The notes under the pieces are model-generated. The model was not told the origin of the DNA. It saw only the letters and a program-made list of their open reading frames with translations, and made no database searches. A stretch of DNA of 64,000 nucleotides from Nageia nagi (Eukaryota; Pinophyta), in contig JBITNC010000001.1 in assembly GCA_050084985.1 (NCBI GenBank), positions 79,422,001 to 79,486,000 on the forward strand, in the 5' to 3' direction. Below are positions 1 to 12,779 of this stretch, one piece after another; within the stretch, counting starts at the first letter, position 1, and each line of letters starts with the position of its first letter. The position numbers and the translations under genes were made by a program.

Positions 1-469
1 CCTATGAAATTAGAATTTATTAATCTACCCACTCTAAGCATCAGAGAAATATGCCATCAAAACCTTTACGATATAGAACATCTCCTAGCATAAAAAATGA
101 GAATCTTTTAATTCAAATACTTTTTTGGTTAATTTTGTTAAATTGATGGGTAGGATTCCATCTCATAAGATTTTGACTAGTTGGATATGTCATAAATTAT
201 TGTCTTCCATAATGATATCAAGAACTGCATGTTCTACTCCATCTATTTCCAATGAAGATTGAGTAATCTAGGACTATCTCTATGTGAATAGTTTGTTGAT
301 GGGGGTTTTTAGGTATCAAGGATCTAATTAAAGCCATGTCATCAACGAATTTATTTATTTACCTTAGTGCTACTTCTAAGTCATATTTTTCAAATGATAT
401 TAGCAAGTTATTTACTAATTTTTTGTACTTATGTAGCAGAGGCTCTTTATATTAAAAGATTACTTTAAC

Positions 470-694
470 CTAGTTTACAATTAGCAATGAATTGCCAATG
501 AATTTAACTTTCTTTAGTTTTAATTTTATAATTATCTTTATGGCTAGTAGTAGAGCTTCATACTCATTGTTGTTATTCATACATGGAAAATTAAGTTTTA
601 GAGAGTAAGGTATAGGAACTCCTTGAGGTGTGATAAATACAACACCAGCACCTCCACTTTTTTTACATCTCAATCCATCAAAATATATCACCAT
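470..694 (-). pseudogene. Archaeal-type RNase H (aRNH) fragment of the Tat-like gypsy element
   Basis: The 74-residue open stretch starts with the YFDG strand (first catalytic Asp), then GAGVV, a P-x-G-V-P-I-P-Y-S turn, N-x-E-Y-E-A (catalytic Glu) and a terminal G-N-S-L-L-I-V-N. In active copies the last motif is G-D-S-L, so the third acidic residue is Asn here. This second RNase H follows RT-RNaseH in Tat/Ogre elements and separates them from chromoviruses. It joins upstream, after a stop, to a linker at about 700-850. Confidence 0.75.
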
Positions 695-849
695 ATCCCA
701 ATCTTCTTAAGGTTCAACAAGGAATTCCATCTCATCTAATTGAAAAACATGTTCATCTCGTAATTCAATTTTGAGTGGTTTATCATCAAATAATGGTGCT
801 TCTACAAGATAATCAGCTATAACTTGACCTTTAATTGATTTTGACTTAT

Positions 850-2000
850 AAATTGCAAGTCAAATTTAGTTAACTACATGATCCATTTATATGTTCTTGC
901 ATTTTGGTAGGTTTTGTTCATCATGTACTTCAAAGGATCTACTTTAGCGATTATGCATGTAATGAGATTTAACATATAATATCTTAATTCCTTAGTTGCA
1001 AAAACCACGGTAAAACATAATTTTTCCAAGTATATGTATTTGATTTCATAGCTAAATAGGGTTCAAATAAGGTAATATATAGCTTATTCCTTATTATTTT
1101 TGTTCTTTTAAGAAAGCATAGTGCCCAACATTGATTCTATAGCAGACATATAATAGGAATGGTTCCCCTTCTTTAGATGTAACTAAAACTAGAGGTAATG
1201 AAAGATAGCATTTTATTTCATCAAATGCTTCTTATTGTTCACTTCCTTAGTGCAATATAATCCCCTTTTTTAACAATTTATTAAATGGTTTACACTTATC
1301 TGATAGTTGAGAGATAAAACATCTTATAGCTTGTAACTTACCTTGTAAAATTTGTAATTGTTTTATATTTGATGGGAGCTACATATTTACTATTGCTTTT
1401 ATTATATTCAAATCTACTTCAATTCCTTACCTGGAAATAATGAAACCTAATAATTTTCCATAAGTTAGCTCAAAAACATATTTCTTGGGATTTAATCGAA
1501 TACTATGCTCTAGTAATCCATCAAATATTTTGATGAGTACCTTTGGATGGTCCACTCAAGTTTTAGATTTGCTTAATACATCATATATGTAATCTTCCAC
1601 AATATCATGCATTTAATCATGTAAAATGTATGTCATATCCCTTTGGTAAGTGGTTCCTACATTTTTTTAACCAAAGGGAATTACTTTATAGTGAAATTTT
1701 CCCCAAGGCATTGTGAACGTTATCTTATATGGATCTTCTGATGCTACTTGTATCTAGTTATACCCTAAAAATCTATCCATAAGAGATAGCATTTCATATC
1801 CAGCAGTAGATTCAACCAAATTGTCTATGTTTGGTAGTGGTAATTCATCCTTAGGGAAATCTTTATTTAAGTCTCTGAATTCTATGCATATACAAATCTT
1901 TCCATTGGACTTTTTGATTGATACCATGTTGGAAATCTAGTCAAAATAATCAATGGGATGAATCAATTTAGCTTCTAAAAGTTCTTATAACTCTTATTTC
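850..2000 (-). pseudogene. Reverse transcriptase and RNase H remnant of the Tat-like gypsy element
   Basis: Minus-strand translation of about 1,300-2,000 gives recognisable RT blocks: S-N-G-K-I-C-I-C-I-E-F-R-D-L-N-K, then P-K-D-E-L-P-L-P-N-I-D, then the G-Y-E-M-L-S-L-M-D block. The catalytic Y-x-D-D box, at 1,580-1,591, reads Y-I-Y-D, so one metal-binding Asp is lost. Stops are frequent. The region from about 850 to 1,300 holds degraded RNase H. No function is possible. Confidence 0.7.
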
Positions 2001-2051
2001 ACCATTAATGCTATTATTGGGTGCATTTTTTGTAATTTCTATTTGATAAGT

Positions 2052-2285
2052 TTAAACATCTTCTTTAGTACCCATGTTATGTACTACCAAGTTAGGATCG
2101 AGTCCAAGCATATCAGTGTATGACCATGCAAATATTTTTTGATTTTCTTTAAGTGTAGACACGAATTTGCATCTCTCATTTTTAGTTAGGGACTTTCCTA
2201 TTTGAACTATTTTATGATTATTAGGATCATCACTTAAATCAACCTCAATGGTTTCTTTTATTAACATGTGAGGCCCTTCTTCCAA
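2052..2285 (-). pseudogene. Protease-RT linker of the Tat-like gypsy element
   Basis: A 77-residue stretch contains a block ending K-I-F-A-W-S-Y-T-D-M-L-G-L-D-P, the well-known F-A-W-S-x-x-D-M-P-G-I-D-P motif just upstream of RT in Tat/Ogre and related gypsy polyproteins. It lies directly before the RT blocks on the minus strand, as expected. Confidence 0.7.
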
Positions 2286-2299
2286 CTAATTTGGTATCA

Positions 2300-3600
2300 G
2301 AATCCAATTTTTATCATTTATGTTATATTCTTCATCTCTTCCTAAATGTTGGTCTTCTAAGGTCATGTTTATGGTGAAGTGTGAGGTTTTGAATATAGTA
2401 TTTATATATTTAAATTATCTTATTATAGGTTTTTTGGAAATTAATGTGAAGTCTACAGTATCTTCATCTACCAAAAAGTATGATGAAGAACTACTTGAGC
2501 TTACTGGACTTAATGGTTCAAACTCATCACTTCCTGACCAATCAAAAGATACCTTTTCCAAAATTTTATCATATATTTCTATGATTTCTACCATATTACT
2601 TGATACATCATTGGGTAATAACCTCTCTAAAGATAATGTTTCATATTCCACATTATCTTGACTTATTATCCCTTTAGATTTTTTAAATGGCTTTTCAAAC
2701 TTTAATGTTTCTGATTCTAATTCAACTATTTTGCAACCAGATTCCTTTCAATTCTTACTTTTGTATCCCAACCCTATTTTATCAGTAGGTAATTGGTAAT
2801 AAATATCGATTATATATCTAGGTCCTTATTCATATCACCCTAAACCTTATCCTTTCCATTGACATCTATCAAAATATCTTTGGAAAAATAATCTCACATA
2901 AGGTGATAAATATTCTAATGAGTTACAAAAAATACCCTTATGAGATTAAGGTAAAGGAAGGATAGGTGGTTCTATAGGACCTTTATAACCGAAGAATGTC
3001 TTATTAGGGACTTTCCCTAATGGCACCAATTGCCCCACTACACTAGGAAATTCTCTTGGTCTTCCTATTTCTTGGGTAGAAGGAATACTGAAAATAACAT
3101 CATCAATTCCAAATTTCCCTATACCACAATATATCAATTTTATGGTAATAATATAAATGTTTAATGACTTACCCTTTACTTGAAAATCATTATTTTTTAT
3201 TTATGTATCCACATGAGAAGATGTTTTTGATGAAGAAGTTGTACGTAACTCATCTAACTTTCATGGTCTTTCTTCCCATGTATGTCTTTCTTGATATGTT
3301 GGTTCTATTTTTGATGGTTGAATTATTACTAATATTTTAAGTGTTGGGTAATTATTGATTAATAATACATTCTTCTTTCAAATATTTTAAGGAAAGATTA
3401 TTCTTACCCACTCTTGCAATTGACGATTTTTCTAGTAATATAGGTGTTGTAAAGTAATGAGTGGATGGTAAATCCACTTCTTTTGATAGGTGTGCACTAT
3501 TACAATATGAATAAGGATTTTGATCTCTAGGTACAAAATGCACTACACCCTTGTGAATATACTTTAGATGATTATGATAAGTTGATGGGACACACTGCAT
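2300..3600 (-). pseudogene. Degraded protease-to-RT spacer of the Tat-like polyprotein
   Basis: Short minus-strand open stretches (2,415-2,651; 2,946-3,137; 3,352-3,600) lie between the protease and RT remnants. They contain Pro- and Ser-rich stretches and no domain I recognise. They are in the right place to be the long variable spacer of Tat/Ogre polyproteins. No separate gene is supported. Confidence 0.4.
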
Positions 3601-3609
3601 ATCTCAAAT

Positions 3610-3894
3610 CTAAGGTCTCCTTAAGAGAATATTATACTGAGTTATGTCTCCTTTAATTACTTTCAATATTATTTGTACTATTTTACACATTATAGTGATA
3701 GGTAATGAAATAGATCTCATCATTGAACATAAAGTATCATTAAATGCTTTTAATTGCAAGGTTAGTGCAGAAATGTGCGAGAATGGAAGATTTAGATTTT
3801 TATATGCAATTGTTGAAATAATTTTTATTGCTAAACCTTCATCAATTAATATTCTTTTAAAAGCCTTTTTATCCACTTTAGCTATAATATGCAA
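3610..3894 (-). pseudogene. Aspartic protease remnant of the Tat-like gypsy element
   Basis: The 94-residue stretch has the layout of a retroviral-type protease: V-D-K-K-A-F-K-R-I-L-I-D-E-G-L-A-I, where the usual active-site triplet D-G/S-G is D-E-G, followed by a hydrophobic second half. It lies between the zinc knuckle and RT. The altered triplet and flanking stops mean it is inactive. Confidence 0.6.
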
Positions 3895-4342
3895 GGGAGG
3901 ATCTTAACCATGCATTTTATTTGATTTTTTAAATTCATAATCATAGAAAACAATAGTAGGTTTTTGACTTGTTTTAATGTTTCCTACAAAAGACACAAGC
4001 TTTTAGGATCATTTATGTCCAATTCAATTATTTGTAATAATTGGTTCATTGCATCCCTATGATTCTTATATTATTGTAGTAATTCAAATAGATACATTTT
4101 CACTTGAAAATTATTCAATTGTTGATGTAAGGATCCTTTCACTAAAACCTTAACTGGTTGAGGTCTAGGTATATTGGATTGCACAACAACGTCATCTGGT
4201 TGATTATCTAGAATATTATTTTACCTTCCTTGTACCCTTTGAGCTTGTGTGGTAATACTTACCATCCCTACAAATGCTGAATTATCATAACTCTAATTAT
4301 GCATTACTTGATTCTCAGGGGATGTAATGACATGTTATTATC

Positions 4343-4603
4343 CTAATGTTGGGGAAGAGAATTTTGATAAATTCTCAAATTATGATTAGGAATAGCTAAG
4401 CGATTATCGACTTCCAACTTTCCTTGATCAATCATGTTTTGGATTTTATGTTGTAAAGTCTTAATATTATTTGTATCATGACCCTTTTGATGATAGAAAT
4501 GAAAATATTCATTCTCATTATACCATATATAATTTTTAGCATCAATACATTCAAATCTTATTTCTAGTAATGTAATCACTTGATGATCACAAAGTTTTTT
4601 CAA
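4343..4603 (-). pseudogene. Gag zinc-knuckle region of the Tat-like gypsy element
   Basis: An 86-residue stretch carries Y-F-H-F-Y-H-Q-K-G-H-D-T-N-N-I-K-T-L and a following I-x-x-M-I-D-Q-G-K-L. This matches the atypical gag C-terminal motif of Tat-type elements (C/H-x-x-H-x-x-x-G-H-D-T-x-x-C). The first and last metal-binding Cys appear to be lost. Confidence 0.65.
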
Positions 4604-4744
4604 AATATTGTAAAGAGATTCTGATAAAGGTGTAAACTTTTTTTATGGTCTAAATTCTTTTTCCTCAATTTGTGTAGGATTTGGTACTACTTATTTTGTG
4701 ATAGAAACTTTGTTGACCAATGACGATTTACTTATTTGTTTTGT

Positions 4745-5077
4745 TTAATTTTTGTTTTTAACATAAGGTTCCTTTTTCTTACTTTTTATCTCACTATCTT
4801 GGATTTTTATCTTTTCAATTATAACAGCTTGAGAAATAGCTTCTTTGAAGATCTTATGTTGTTGGATTAATAAGGTACTAGCGATAGGCCTTAAATAACT
4901 TTGTCTAAACATTTTTAGCAATTCTTCTTGAGGTAAAGTGTAGGGCATGCTTGTCAAAATTACCCTCCATATTGAGATGAAATTAGTAATTAATTCATCT
5001 TGAAATTGTTGTAATCTCATAAGATTAGTGATGGAAGTTTTATATTTGATATTTATCCTAAAATGTTTTAAGAACAT
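4745..5077 (-). pseudogene. Gag (retrotransposon gag domain) remnant
   Basis: 110 residues with the helical pattern of the retrotransposon gag domain: a F-x-x-x-F-R-I-N start, a Q-F-x-D-E block, F-I-S-I-W-R, and an L-L-K-M-F-R-Q-S-Y stretch, with a Lys-rich tail. It sits upstream of the zinc knuckle on the same strand. Confidence 0.6.
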
Positions 5078-5391
5078 ATTTGCAAGTTACATGTATGAAC
5101 GAATACTATATTTCATTAAGTTATTATACAAATCCATTACTTTTCCAAGAAGTGTCATGGGAAAGATGTGCAACATCAATGCATCATCATTAGCAATAAC
5201 ATAACTCGAATACTTAAATTGCCTAAGATGTTATTTAGCATCTTCCTTTCCTTTTAATGGCTCAATTTTTGGAATTTCAAATTTGAAAGGAATTTCCATT
5301 TTTGGAACACTTAGATGGATTGGTTCATTGCAAATAGTTTGGTATGATACTTTTTATTTATTTTGTAAATATAAATCCTTTTCAATTTCCA

Positions 5392-6450
5392 TCAATCTCT
5401 TGTGAAGATCATCCCTTTTTTTTGGTTGATCTTGATACATATAATATTCTTCATTATTGTGATCCACTTTTCCTTCATACCTTGGGATTGATTTGTATCT
5501 TTATTCAGACGATGTTTGGGAATCATAGTAAACTCCATAATATGATGGAGAAAGTGATGGAGGTTGATATGGAGGTAATTGTTGTTGCATTTGTTTTTGA
5601 CGTAGTGGTGTAGGAGGATAATGTGATTGACCTTTATTTCTAAGTGGAGGTAAATGATACCTTTGAAGCTCATCTTATCATATTTTAAGTGAAGCTTCTT
5701 TTTTCTTAGCCAGTAAGGGTCTTGATATTTGTATACTCTATGACCTTGGGGAGATAAGGATCTCATTCTAGGTTGTTATTTTTATCCTTTCCTATCATTT
5801 GATTAAGTCCAGGTTGAATTTGATTATTTTTCTTATTGGATTATCTTATTGGTAACCTATTTTTATGTATATTGACCATAGGTTATGTTTATAATCGTGG
5901 TTGTTGAATGAACCCTATCGATTTAGTTTGTTGTGGTACACTTGGATTATACAAAACCATTTTTTTTGGATTGGTGTTGTACATTATTTTGAGGTGGATT
6001 TTCTTTCTTATATACATAAGGAGGTATTCCTTGTAATTTAAACCTTGTTGGATCAAGGTTCTTTCTCACTTCACATCCTTGTATAGGGGTTCTATGACTT
6101 GACAAAAGAGTTGGTATATTTTATTTTAAAATGTAACAAGCATAATTATAGATTCTTGAATGATCTATTGATTCTATAATAGGGGTAGTTGTGTGTATAG
6201 AGATTCAATCATCAAATTCCTCCATTTTCCTAGAGATAGTGGAAGGAGTATAATCATCTCTTCTTATATATGATTGAATTAAACATCCATTCGCAAGATA
6301 TTTTGTGACATGATCATACTTAGGTATAAAAGGATCTCTTTGGAATAAATTATCAGCTAAATGGGTTTGTGAAGGGAGTATATTTCTTAATATAATCTCT
6401 TCTACATCATCAATGGGTTGTGTATCTTCCACTAAATAATCTAGATTCAA
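5392..6450 (-). pseudogene. Gag N-terminal region of the Tat-like element, degraded
   Basis: Two open stretches (5,392-5,766 and 6,205-6,450) lie on the gag strand, upstream of the gag domain. The first is rich in His, Lys, Tyr and Asn, as expected from decay of a Pro/Gln-rich N-terminal region. The second has many acidic residues. I do not recognise a domain; the assignment is by position only. Confidence 0.35.
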
Positions 6451-8360
6451 AGGAAGGCTATGAGCATGACAAGAATGAGGAATCCTTAATTATGTTAATG
6501 TTGTATAACTATATCTAAGTAATCATCCATAGGATTTAGATAAGTTGTATTTATTTCTTGAGGATTTTGTCTTCTCAAAGTGTTCTTACTAGACCTATGA
6601 CTTCTTCATCCTTCTAGATAGTTTTCATTATTGAGTTCTTGTCATTGATGGTCCATTTGAGAATGGGTATTAACCATTTTCTTTTGGTTTTATTTATTTG
6701 TATTTTTTATTTTATTTTTATTTTCTACCAAACTATAAGTAAAAGAAAATAAACATCGAACATAGTAATTCTATTTTTATCTTTTGGATTTATGTTTGTG
6801 AGAAAATAATTATATGTACAGATAACCCACATGCATACTTACCTTTTTGGTATGATTATATTTTCTAGATTTTTGGTATATTAAATTAATCTTTTTAATA
6901 TGAGTGATATGAGTTGTATATTTTAGTCTTGTTAATTTTTCTAAATTATTTTGTCTAGTCATGTGTTTAAGTAAGGTAAGCTGGTAATCCTGTAAGCAAT
7001 CTAGGGCTAAGTATTGGCTTGGTACTTAAAGTGGTTCCCTTAGTGCAATGGGGCTAAAGGAATGCCACTAAGAACTAACTTGGTGATAAAATCCAATAAT
7101 AGCCCCTTTCTTTTATAGTTGTTTGATGGAAAGTAATGACTTCTAACCTATGAATTCGATATTCATCTCTAGGTTTTGTTGATAAAAGCATAAGATTATA
7201 GGAATAAATGGTTGGTAATGACATCCAAATCATTTATTTTCATTTTAAAATGTCTCATGATAATGCATTTAATAAAAATTAGATACTAATGAGTGCACTT
7301 TCTACCCTCTGAATCATACATGTCCATTAATCAAATCTTTTTAGTGACTAAAATAATTTTTTTAATTAATGTGCAAGTTAATCAAGATACCCATGGGATT
7401 TATTACCTTTTAGTGTGATTAATTATCCAAAATAAATATTTAAAATATGGTTCATTACCTCTTCTTACGATTCATAATCCTTCGATCGCTTCTCAGCTTG
7501 GTAAGGCAAATAAGTAAGAAGTCATTAATGTGAGTAAATTTCTTTTAATGTAGGTTTATTTTCCCTCATTACAAGTCATAATCCTTTGACCACCTATCAA
7601 TGTAGTAAGGAAAACAAGTAAGAGTATTAATGTGTCAAGAATAACCACTAGATTCATTAACCAATTTAGTGTATCCTAATCTACCTTGAACATGATAAAT
7701 TCAACTTATGTTCATTCCAAATTTAGTGAGTATTAATTATTCCTTCCAAGTGTGGAAGTAACTTAGTGTAGATTCATTTACCTTTTTAGTATGATAAAGT
7801 GGAAAAACAAAAGATTCATTTTACCTTTTTCTATTACATCTATTCTAGTCACCTCATATCGCTTTTCAATGCAAAGGGAGAGTATAAGTAGATGAAGTAG
7901 AAAAATATTAAGTGAGTTTGTTTGTTTATGTGATCCCTTCTTGAACAAATAAAAAATAGATAAAATTTAGAGGATTATCTAAATAAACATAAAAAATAAT
8001 GCATATCATTAATGATATTTAATACCCTCTCCTATATGCACTCTAATCATAAGGATCACAAATAAGGTGTTCATTCTTGATCCTCAATCTTAATTCGTAA
8101 GTTGTGCTTTTGAAATTGATGAGAATAAAAATTTGACCTTCTATTGATAGTCATTGGAATTTTGATAGAGTCACTAGCATTTCATTGCATTCTCTAGCAA
8201 TCGATACCTAATCATCAATGTTTCTACAACTCGAGCCTAAAAAAATATAGAACACAAACATGAGATCAATTTCGTTATCACATGATACAAACTACAAAAA
8301 TACGCACAAAAACATAGAAAAAACCCCATATGCCTTGTCACTGATGTTATTTGCATACAA
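6451..8360 (-). other. Non-coding leader of the Tat-like element, with diverged ~110 bp repeats
   Basis: There are no convincing coding features. From about 7,440 to 7,900 a loose unit recurs roughly every 105-120 bp. It has a T-rich start, then CATAATCCTT with CGATCGCTTCTCA or similar, then GGTAAGG-AAA-AAGTAAG. At least two copies are clear (7,450 and 7,555) and one or two are weak (about 7,680 and 7,790). Confidence 0.4.
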
Positions 8361-8380
8361 GGGGCCCTCCTTCTATCACC
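8361..8380 (-). promoter_or_regulatory. Possible primer-binding site of the Tat-like element
   Basis: The minus strand reads GGTGATAGAAGGAGGGCCCC, preceded by ATTTT. Tat/Ogre elements often have a TTTTGGCGA-like sequence right after the 5' LTR. This is similar but not an exact match to any tRNA end I can name. If correct, the 5' LTR starts just to the right on the plus strand. Confidence 0.3.
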
Positions 8381-8385
8381 AAAAT

Positions 8386-9991
8386 TTTGTACCCAAAAAG
8401 TAACCCTGCTAGCAAACAAGACAAGACATGTTACAACCAATAAATTTCTTTATTACTCTTGAGAAAACCTCAAAAATATTAGAAATGATGAATCTATTTT
8501 GATTTATTTCCTTACAAAATGGCTTTTTACAAAAGAATGATAAAGGCCTTTGTAGGCTTTATTTTGGTGTCTGCAAGCTTTGAGGATTGTGTTTGGAAAC
8601 TTGCAAGAAGAAATTTGAATCTCTTTGATCTCTTCAACTCTTCAAGACTCTCTCTGATAAGTTTAGATGCTCTGAACCTATTTACCCTACACACATGTGA
8701 ACAAGAAATACAACAAACATACCTATTCATACCATAAAATTAGTATAAAATGAGCATAAACAAACATACAAAATGTAAAATAATAATGCATCTAACTCAA
8801 TAGAACTTGGATGTGTTTCAATAGAGTAACTTTGCATTCAAACTGGGTCCCTTTGCTTCATGGTTGAAGGCTTTATTTATAGATTTTGGAAACAAGCAAA
8901 GTTTTTGATATTAGAGACAAAAATTTGGATAGAAAAGCCTATCTAGCTTTGTCATGGTTATGATCGAAGTGGGTATACATGGGATGGAGGTTGAGTCATC
9001 CATTATACTTTACTTTCTTCCCAAGATGCTTCAAATGTTACCATTTTTATTTTAATTTTTCCAACTTCAAATTCATCAATGTCTAGGTATCAAATGCTAG
9101 TGATTTGATTGAGTCATCAACATCCATGTCAGACATTGGTGTTTGGCAAACTATAGTAAACTTTTTCATTGACTTTAATTTTTTCATTATTCTTTTGCTT
9201 TTCAAAAGAAAGTTTAGTTTTGGATGTCTATAGTGCAACCATCCCTCTAAGTTGGCTTTTAACCCAAAAAATAACTAATTCCCAAAAATAATTCTCTATT
9301 TTGAAGGCATTTGCATGGTTATGAAAAGTTCCATATTCATATTTCAAAAATGTTTCGACCATCCTTTTTCAACCTAGTCTTGAGAAACAAAGATTAAAAA
9401 AAATATATAAAATAAGCTATTTTGAAGTGTTCACATGGTTTTATAAAGTTACAAATCCATATTTTTGCAACCATGCAACCAACCCTCTCATATCAAGTTG
9501 GAGTTTCAAAAAATGGCTTGGTGTTCAAAACTTTTCCCCCAAGGGCATTTACATAATTTGCAAAAGTTATAATTCCATCTTTCAGAAAGTGCAACAACCA
9601 CCCTCACTTGAATGTTGAATATGCATGAAGGAACTTGTCTTAGTTTCATTTTGCCTTCACTTTGGCCATACATCTAGTGACACCTAGAAAGTAAAGTCAC
9701 TATATAAGGAAAGCCACCCATTTTAACCTTAGTGAACCCAACATGCACCCCCCTAAAGGTGGTTGTGAGGTTTGAAAAAGTTATAATTTCATATTCTTGA
9801 GATCATGTGACCATTTCATTTTCAATATTTTAGCTTTGAAATTGGTTAAGTGTTGATCAAAGAGCTCCCAAAAAGGTGTTCACATGATTTTGAAAAGATA
9901 GCATCTCATCTTTTGGTAGGGGTATGACCACCCTCTCTAAGAGGTTGAGCATATGTTAAAGAAGCTTATCCTAGTTTTGTTAGGCCTTCAC
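8386..9991 (-). repeat. Probable left half of a long LTR with tandem ~110 bp units
   Basis: There is no gene here; the overlapping opposite-strand ORFs at 8,519-8,737 are not convincing. From 9,300 on, a motif recurs: CATGGTTTTG-AAAGTTATAATTCCATCTTT, 10-20 bases, then GTGACCACCCT. Copies lie near 9,315, 9,433, 9,552, 9,762 and 9,882. The same motif resumes after the chromovirus insertion (16,248 on), so both blocks were once contiguous. The position right of the possible PBS fits the 5' LTR of the Tat-like element. Confidence 0.45.
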
Positions 9992-10728
9992 TGATCCGTA
10001 ATCACCAAATGCTTATAGCATACTTGGATCCTCACTTGTAGATTTGAACAAAAATAGTTAACCATTATGAGATCATACAAATTGCATTAAATTTGAAAAT
10101 TACATAATGTAAATCACAAACTAGCAATCTCAAACATAAAATAAGATCAACATAATGATTTACCCTAGTTCACCCAATGTGAGCTAATCCAGTATAGAAT
10201 TGGAGCCTTCTCTTCTCATTATCTATGGACATTACAATATTACATGCATAGAGAAAATACCATTAACACATGGCAATACAATCTCTTATGATTACTATAA
10301 TCTCCTATAGTAAGAAAAAAATACAATCTTAGAATTACAGAAATTTAGAATGACTCTTAGCCTTCCTTCAAATCCTATAATCCTAAAATTTACAAACTCT
10401 CAAAACTCCCATTCATTGAGAATTCAAGGGGATGGAATTCTCTTTAATAAGCCTCAAATTGCCTTAGAAACATCTTCATGGCATCGATTATGGAAGTTGA
10501 AATAGTTCTTCTAGCCAACACATCAACGTCCCTTTGACTTCCACTTCTGACTCATCAAATTACATGTTGTTGGTGGTCTAGATTCATTTTTTTTGCATGC
10601 CAGTAGTAGCCTAAAATTGAATGTCTATCAACTCCAAATTTTGGTCTTCGATCTGTCTCCAAGCATAGATACCTCTAGACTAAGTATTACTCTTGAAAAG
10701 ATAACCTAACATGATCCAATTTAGATCA
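9992..10728 (-). repeat. 3' LTR of the chromovirus-like element
   Basis: 737 bp, TGATC...GATCA. The element runs on the minus strand, so this left copy is the 3' LTR. The purine-rich GGAGGTG just inside it (minus strand, 10,729-10,740) is the likely polypurine tract. Confidence 0.92.
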
Positions 10729-11160
10729 CACCTCCATAATATGAAAATATTTGGTCTCACAAATGCATAGATGAGGATAAACTCTAGACATGTCCATCCA
10801 CTTGACTTTATTAGGTTTTTATCCTTTGAATCCAACCAACCATAACTCTGTCTCACCTCTTCTTGTAATATGAACTTTCTTTTGCAATATGGAATCCTCC
10901 TTGAGTTCATACATAATGTTAGGAGCTAAGTCATTAATAGATAGCAAAATATGATCTAAACCTACTTCATCTTCAATCAACATAGATGGCTCATACAATT
11001 TCAAATGCTCAACATTCACAACTGAATAGATGTTCACATATTTTGGAAGGTCCAATCTAAAAGCATTCTCACTTACTTGCTCCATAATCTCAAATGGTCC
11101 ATACCTTATAGGTTTCAACTTCTTGGTTGGTCCTTGCAACCTCTCCTTACTAAGATGCAA
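10729..11160 (-). pseudogene. Integrase C-terminus with possible chromodomain remnant
   Basis: The stretch 10,819-11,160 starts with the G-P-F-E-I-M-E-Q-V block typical of integrase C-termini, followed by L-D-L-P-K-Y-V-N-I-Y-S-V-V-N-V-E-H-L-K. It ends with I-L-Q-K-K-V-H-I-T-R-R-G-E-T-E-L-W-L-V-G-F-K-G. That last segment resembles the first strands of a chromodomain (I-L-x-x-R, then Y-L-V-K-W-K-G). The chromodomain call is by resemblance and not certain. Confidence 0.6.
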
Positions 11161-11258
11161 CTAAACATGGTCTCCCACATGAAAGTTATGGTCAACTCTC
11201 TATTTGTTATGTCTCATCTTGTACATGGCTTGGCTTGTCTCAAGTTGCTCTTGGACTT

Positions 11259-12189
11259 TCAAATGAATTTACTTAATCTTTTCAACAAATTTTTCAACTT
11301 ACTTTTCCTCTTTCTCAATTGAATCATCTTCATTCCTTTGTTTCCCAAATACACAATCAAAAGGTGAATGTGGTAAATAACCAAAACAAGTCTCAAAAGG
11401 ACTCTTATTAATGGAAGAATGAATTTTTCTATTGTATGCATGTTGGATATATTCAAGATGTTCAACCCAAGACTTAGGATATTTTCTACAATAACCTCTC
11501 ACAAGCTAAACTATTATCCTATTCATCACCTCAATTTGTCCATCTATTTGAGGATGAAAGGAAGTACTCCTCTTAAACCTTGTATCCATCTTTTCCCATA
11601 AACATGTCCAAAACTTGCCCAAAAATCTACTATCTCTCTCTAAAATAATGGAATTAGGCAATCCAAAATGAACCCAAACATGAGAAAAGAGTAAATTTGT
11701 AACATCTTATTTTGTTATAGTCTTTTTACATGGAATCAAAACACACATCTTACTAAATCTATCCATAATAACAAATAAATAGTCATGAACTCTCTTAGTC
11801 ATATGCAATCCTCCCTCAAAATCCATTGAGATACACTTCCATGGATGTGAAGGTACTATAAGTGGCTGATACAAACTCAATTTCTTGTTACTTAGCTTAC
11901 TAGTGCAACACAAATAACACCCCCTTATGTACTTGGAAACTTGATCTTTCATCTTTGTCCAACATACATACCTTTGCAAATTGTATAATGTCTTTCCAAC
12001 CCCAAAATGTCCTATAATATTTGAAGTATGTGCTTCTCTAATCAGTCCAATCCTTTCATCTACAGGGACACATAAGGCATTAATGATAAAGAAGTCCATT
12101 TTGCAAATGAAATTCATCCAAACCCTCATACTTGGACCTAAATGAAGATAATTGCTCATACACTTCTTTGAAGTCAATATCCTACACAT
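11259..12189 (-). pseudogene. Integrase of the chromovirus-like element
   Basis: 11,707-12,189 carries the N-terminal zinc-binding region (G-H-F-G-V-G-K-T-L, then C-Y-L-C-C) and the first catalytic region (M-D-F-E-G-G-L, then M-D-R-F-S-K-M). 11,299-11,502 carries the end of the core, with H-A-Y-N-R-K-I-H-S-S and F-G-Y-L-P-H-S-P. The piece between has stops. The zinc-finger spacing looks right, but one His is Phe-flanked and uncertain. Confidence 0.8.
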
Positions 12190-12357
12190 ATGCCTTTGAA
12201 AATGACTTAGGTAGAAAAGGAATAAATTTTAGCATTGAAAGGGACCTTAATGGACCCTATTTTCACATAGCTAATGGCCCATAATTAGTATTTCACATCA
12301 CTACAGCATGAAATCTATAGTTAAAAGTGGTCTAGATAGCATGTCAGCAACTTTATT

Positions 12358-12735
12358 CTATGTTCCTTTCTTATAATTGATCATTTTATGAAATTGTTGC
12401 AGAAAAATCATCCATCTATAGTGTCTAGTTTGTTGTAATGTTAATTGAGTTTGTAAATACTTTAATGGTTGATGATCAGTATGAATGATTATTTCTTTCT
12501 CCATTAAGTAATGTTTCCACTTTTTAACAACTTGAACCAATGTATACATTTCTTTATCATAAGTAGGATAATTCAAAATAACACCACTAAACATTTCATA
12601 ATGATAGCAAATTGGTTTACCTTCTTGTAACAAAATGGCTCCCATGGCATAGTCACTTGCATCAGTCTCCACTTCAAATGGATTTTGCAAATTAGGAAGT
12701 GCTAGCATAGGTGCACTCATAATCTTTTGCTTCAA
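12358..12735 (-). pseudogene. RNase H of the chromovirus-like element
   Basis: A 125-residue open stretch contains F-E-V-E-T-D-A-S-D-Y-A-M-G-A-I-L-L-Q (first catalytic Asp), Y-D-K-E-M-Y (catalytic Glu) and I-I-I-H-T-D-H-Q-P-L-K-Y-L (third Asp). All three acidic residues are kept. It ends in the tether region I-N-Y-K-K-G-T. Confidence 0.85.
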
Positions 12736-12779
12736 AGTGTCAAAAGATGTTTGTTGTTGTTTCTCTCATTGGAAAATTT

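Larger units (their letters stand above)
1..8385 (-). mobile_element. Decayed Ty3/gypsy element, Tat/Ogre-like, partial
   Basis: The minus strand carries gag, zinc knuckle, protease, RT, RNase H and a second archaeal-type RNase H in that order, running right to left. That order with a second RNase H is typical of the Tat/Ogre lineage. Every domain is broken by in-frame stops and frameshifts, so the copy is dead. The integrase and 3' LTR would lie left of base 1. A possible primer-binding site is at 8,361-8,380, so 6,450-8,360 would be an untranslated leader. The lineage call rests on remembered family motifs, not on a search. Confidence 0.75.

Noticed and set aside
8519-8737. Overlapping ORFs on both strands
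   Set aside because: Low-complexity composition, no domain, and inside an LTR-like region.
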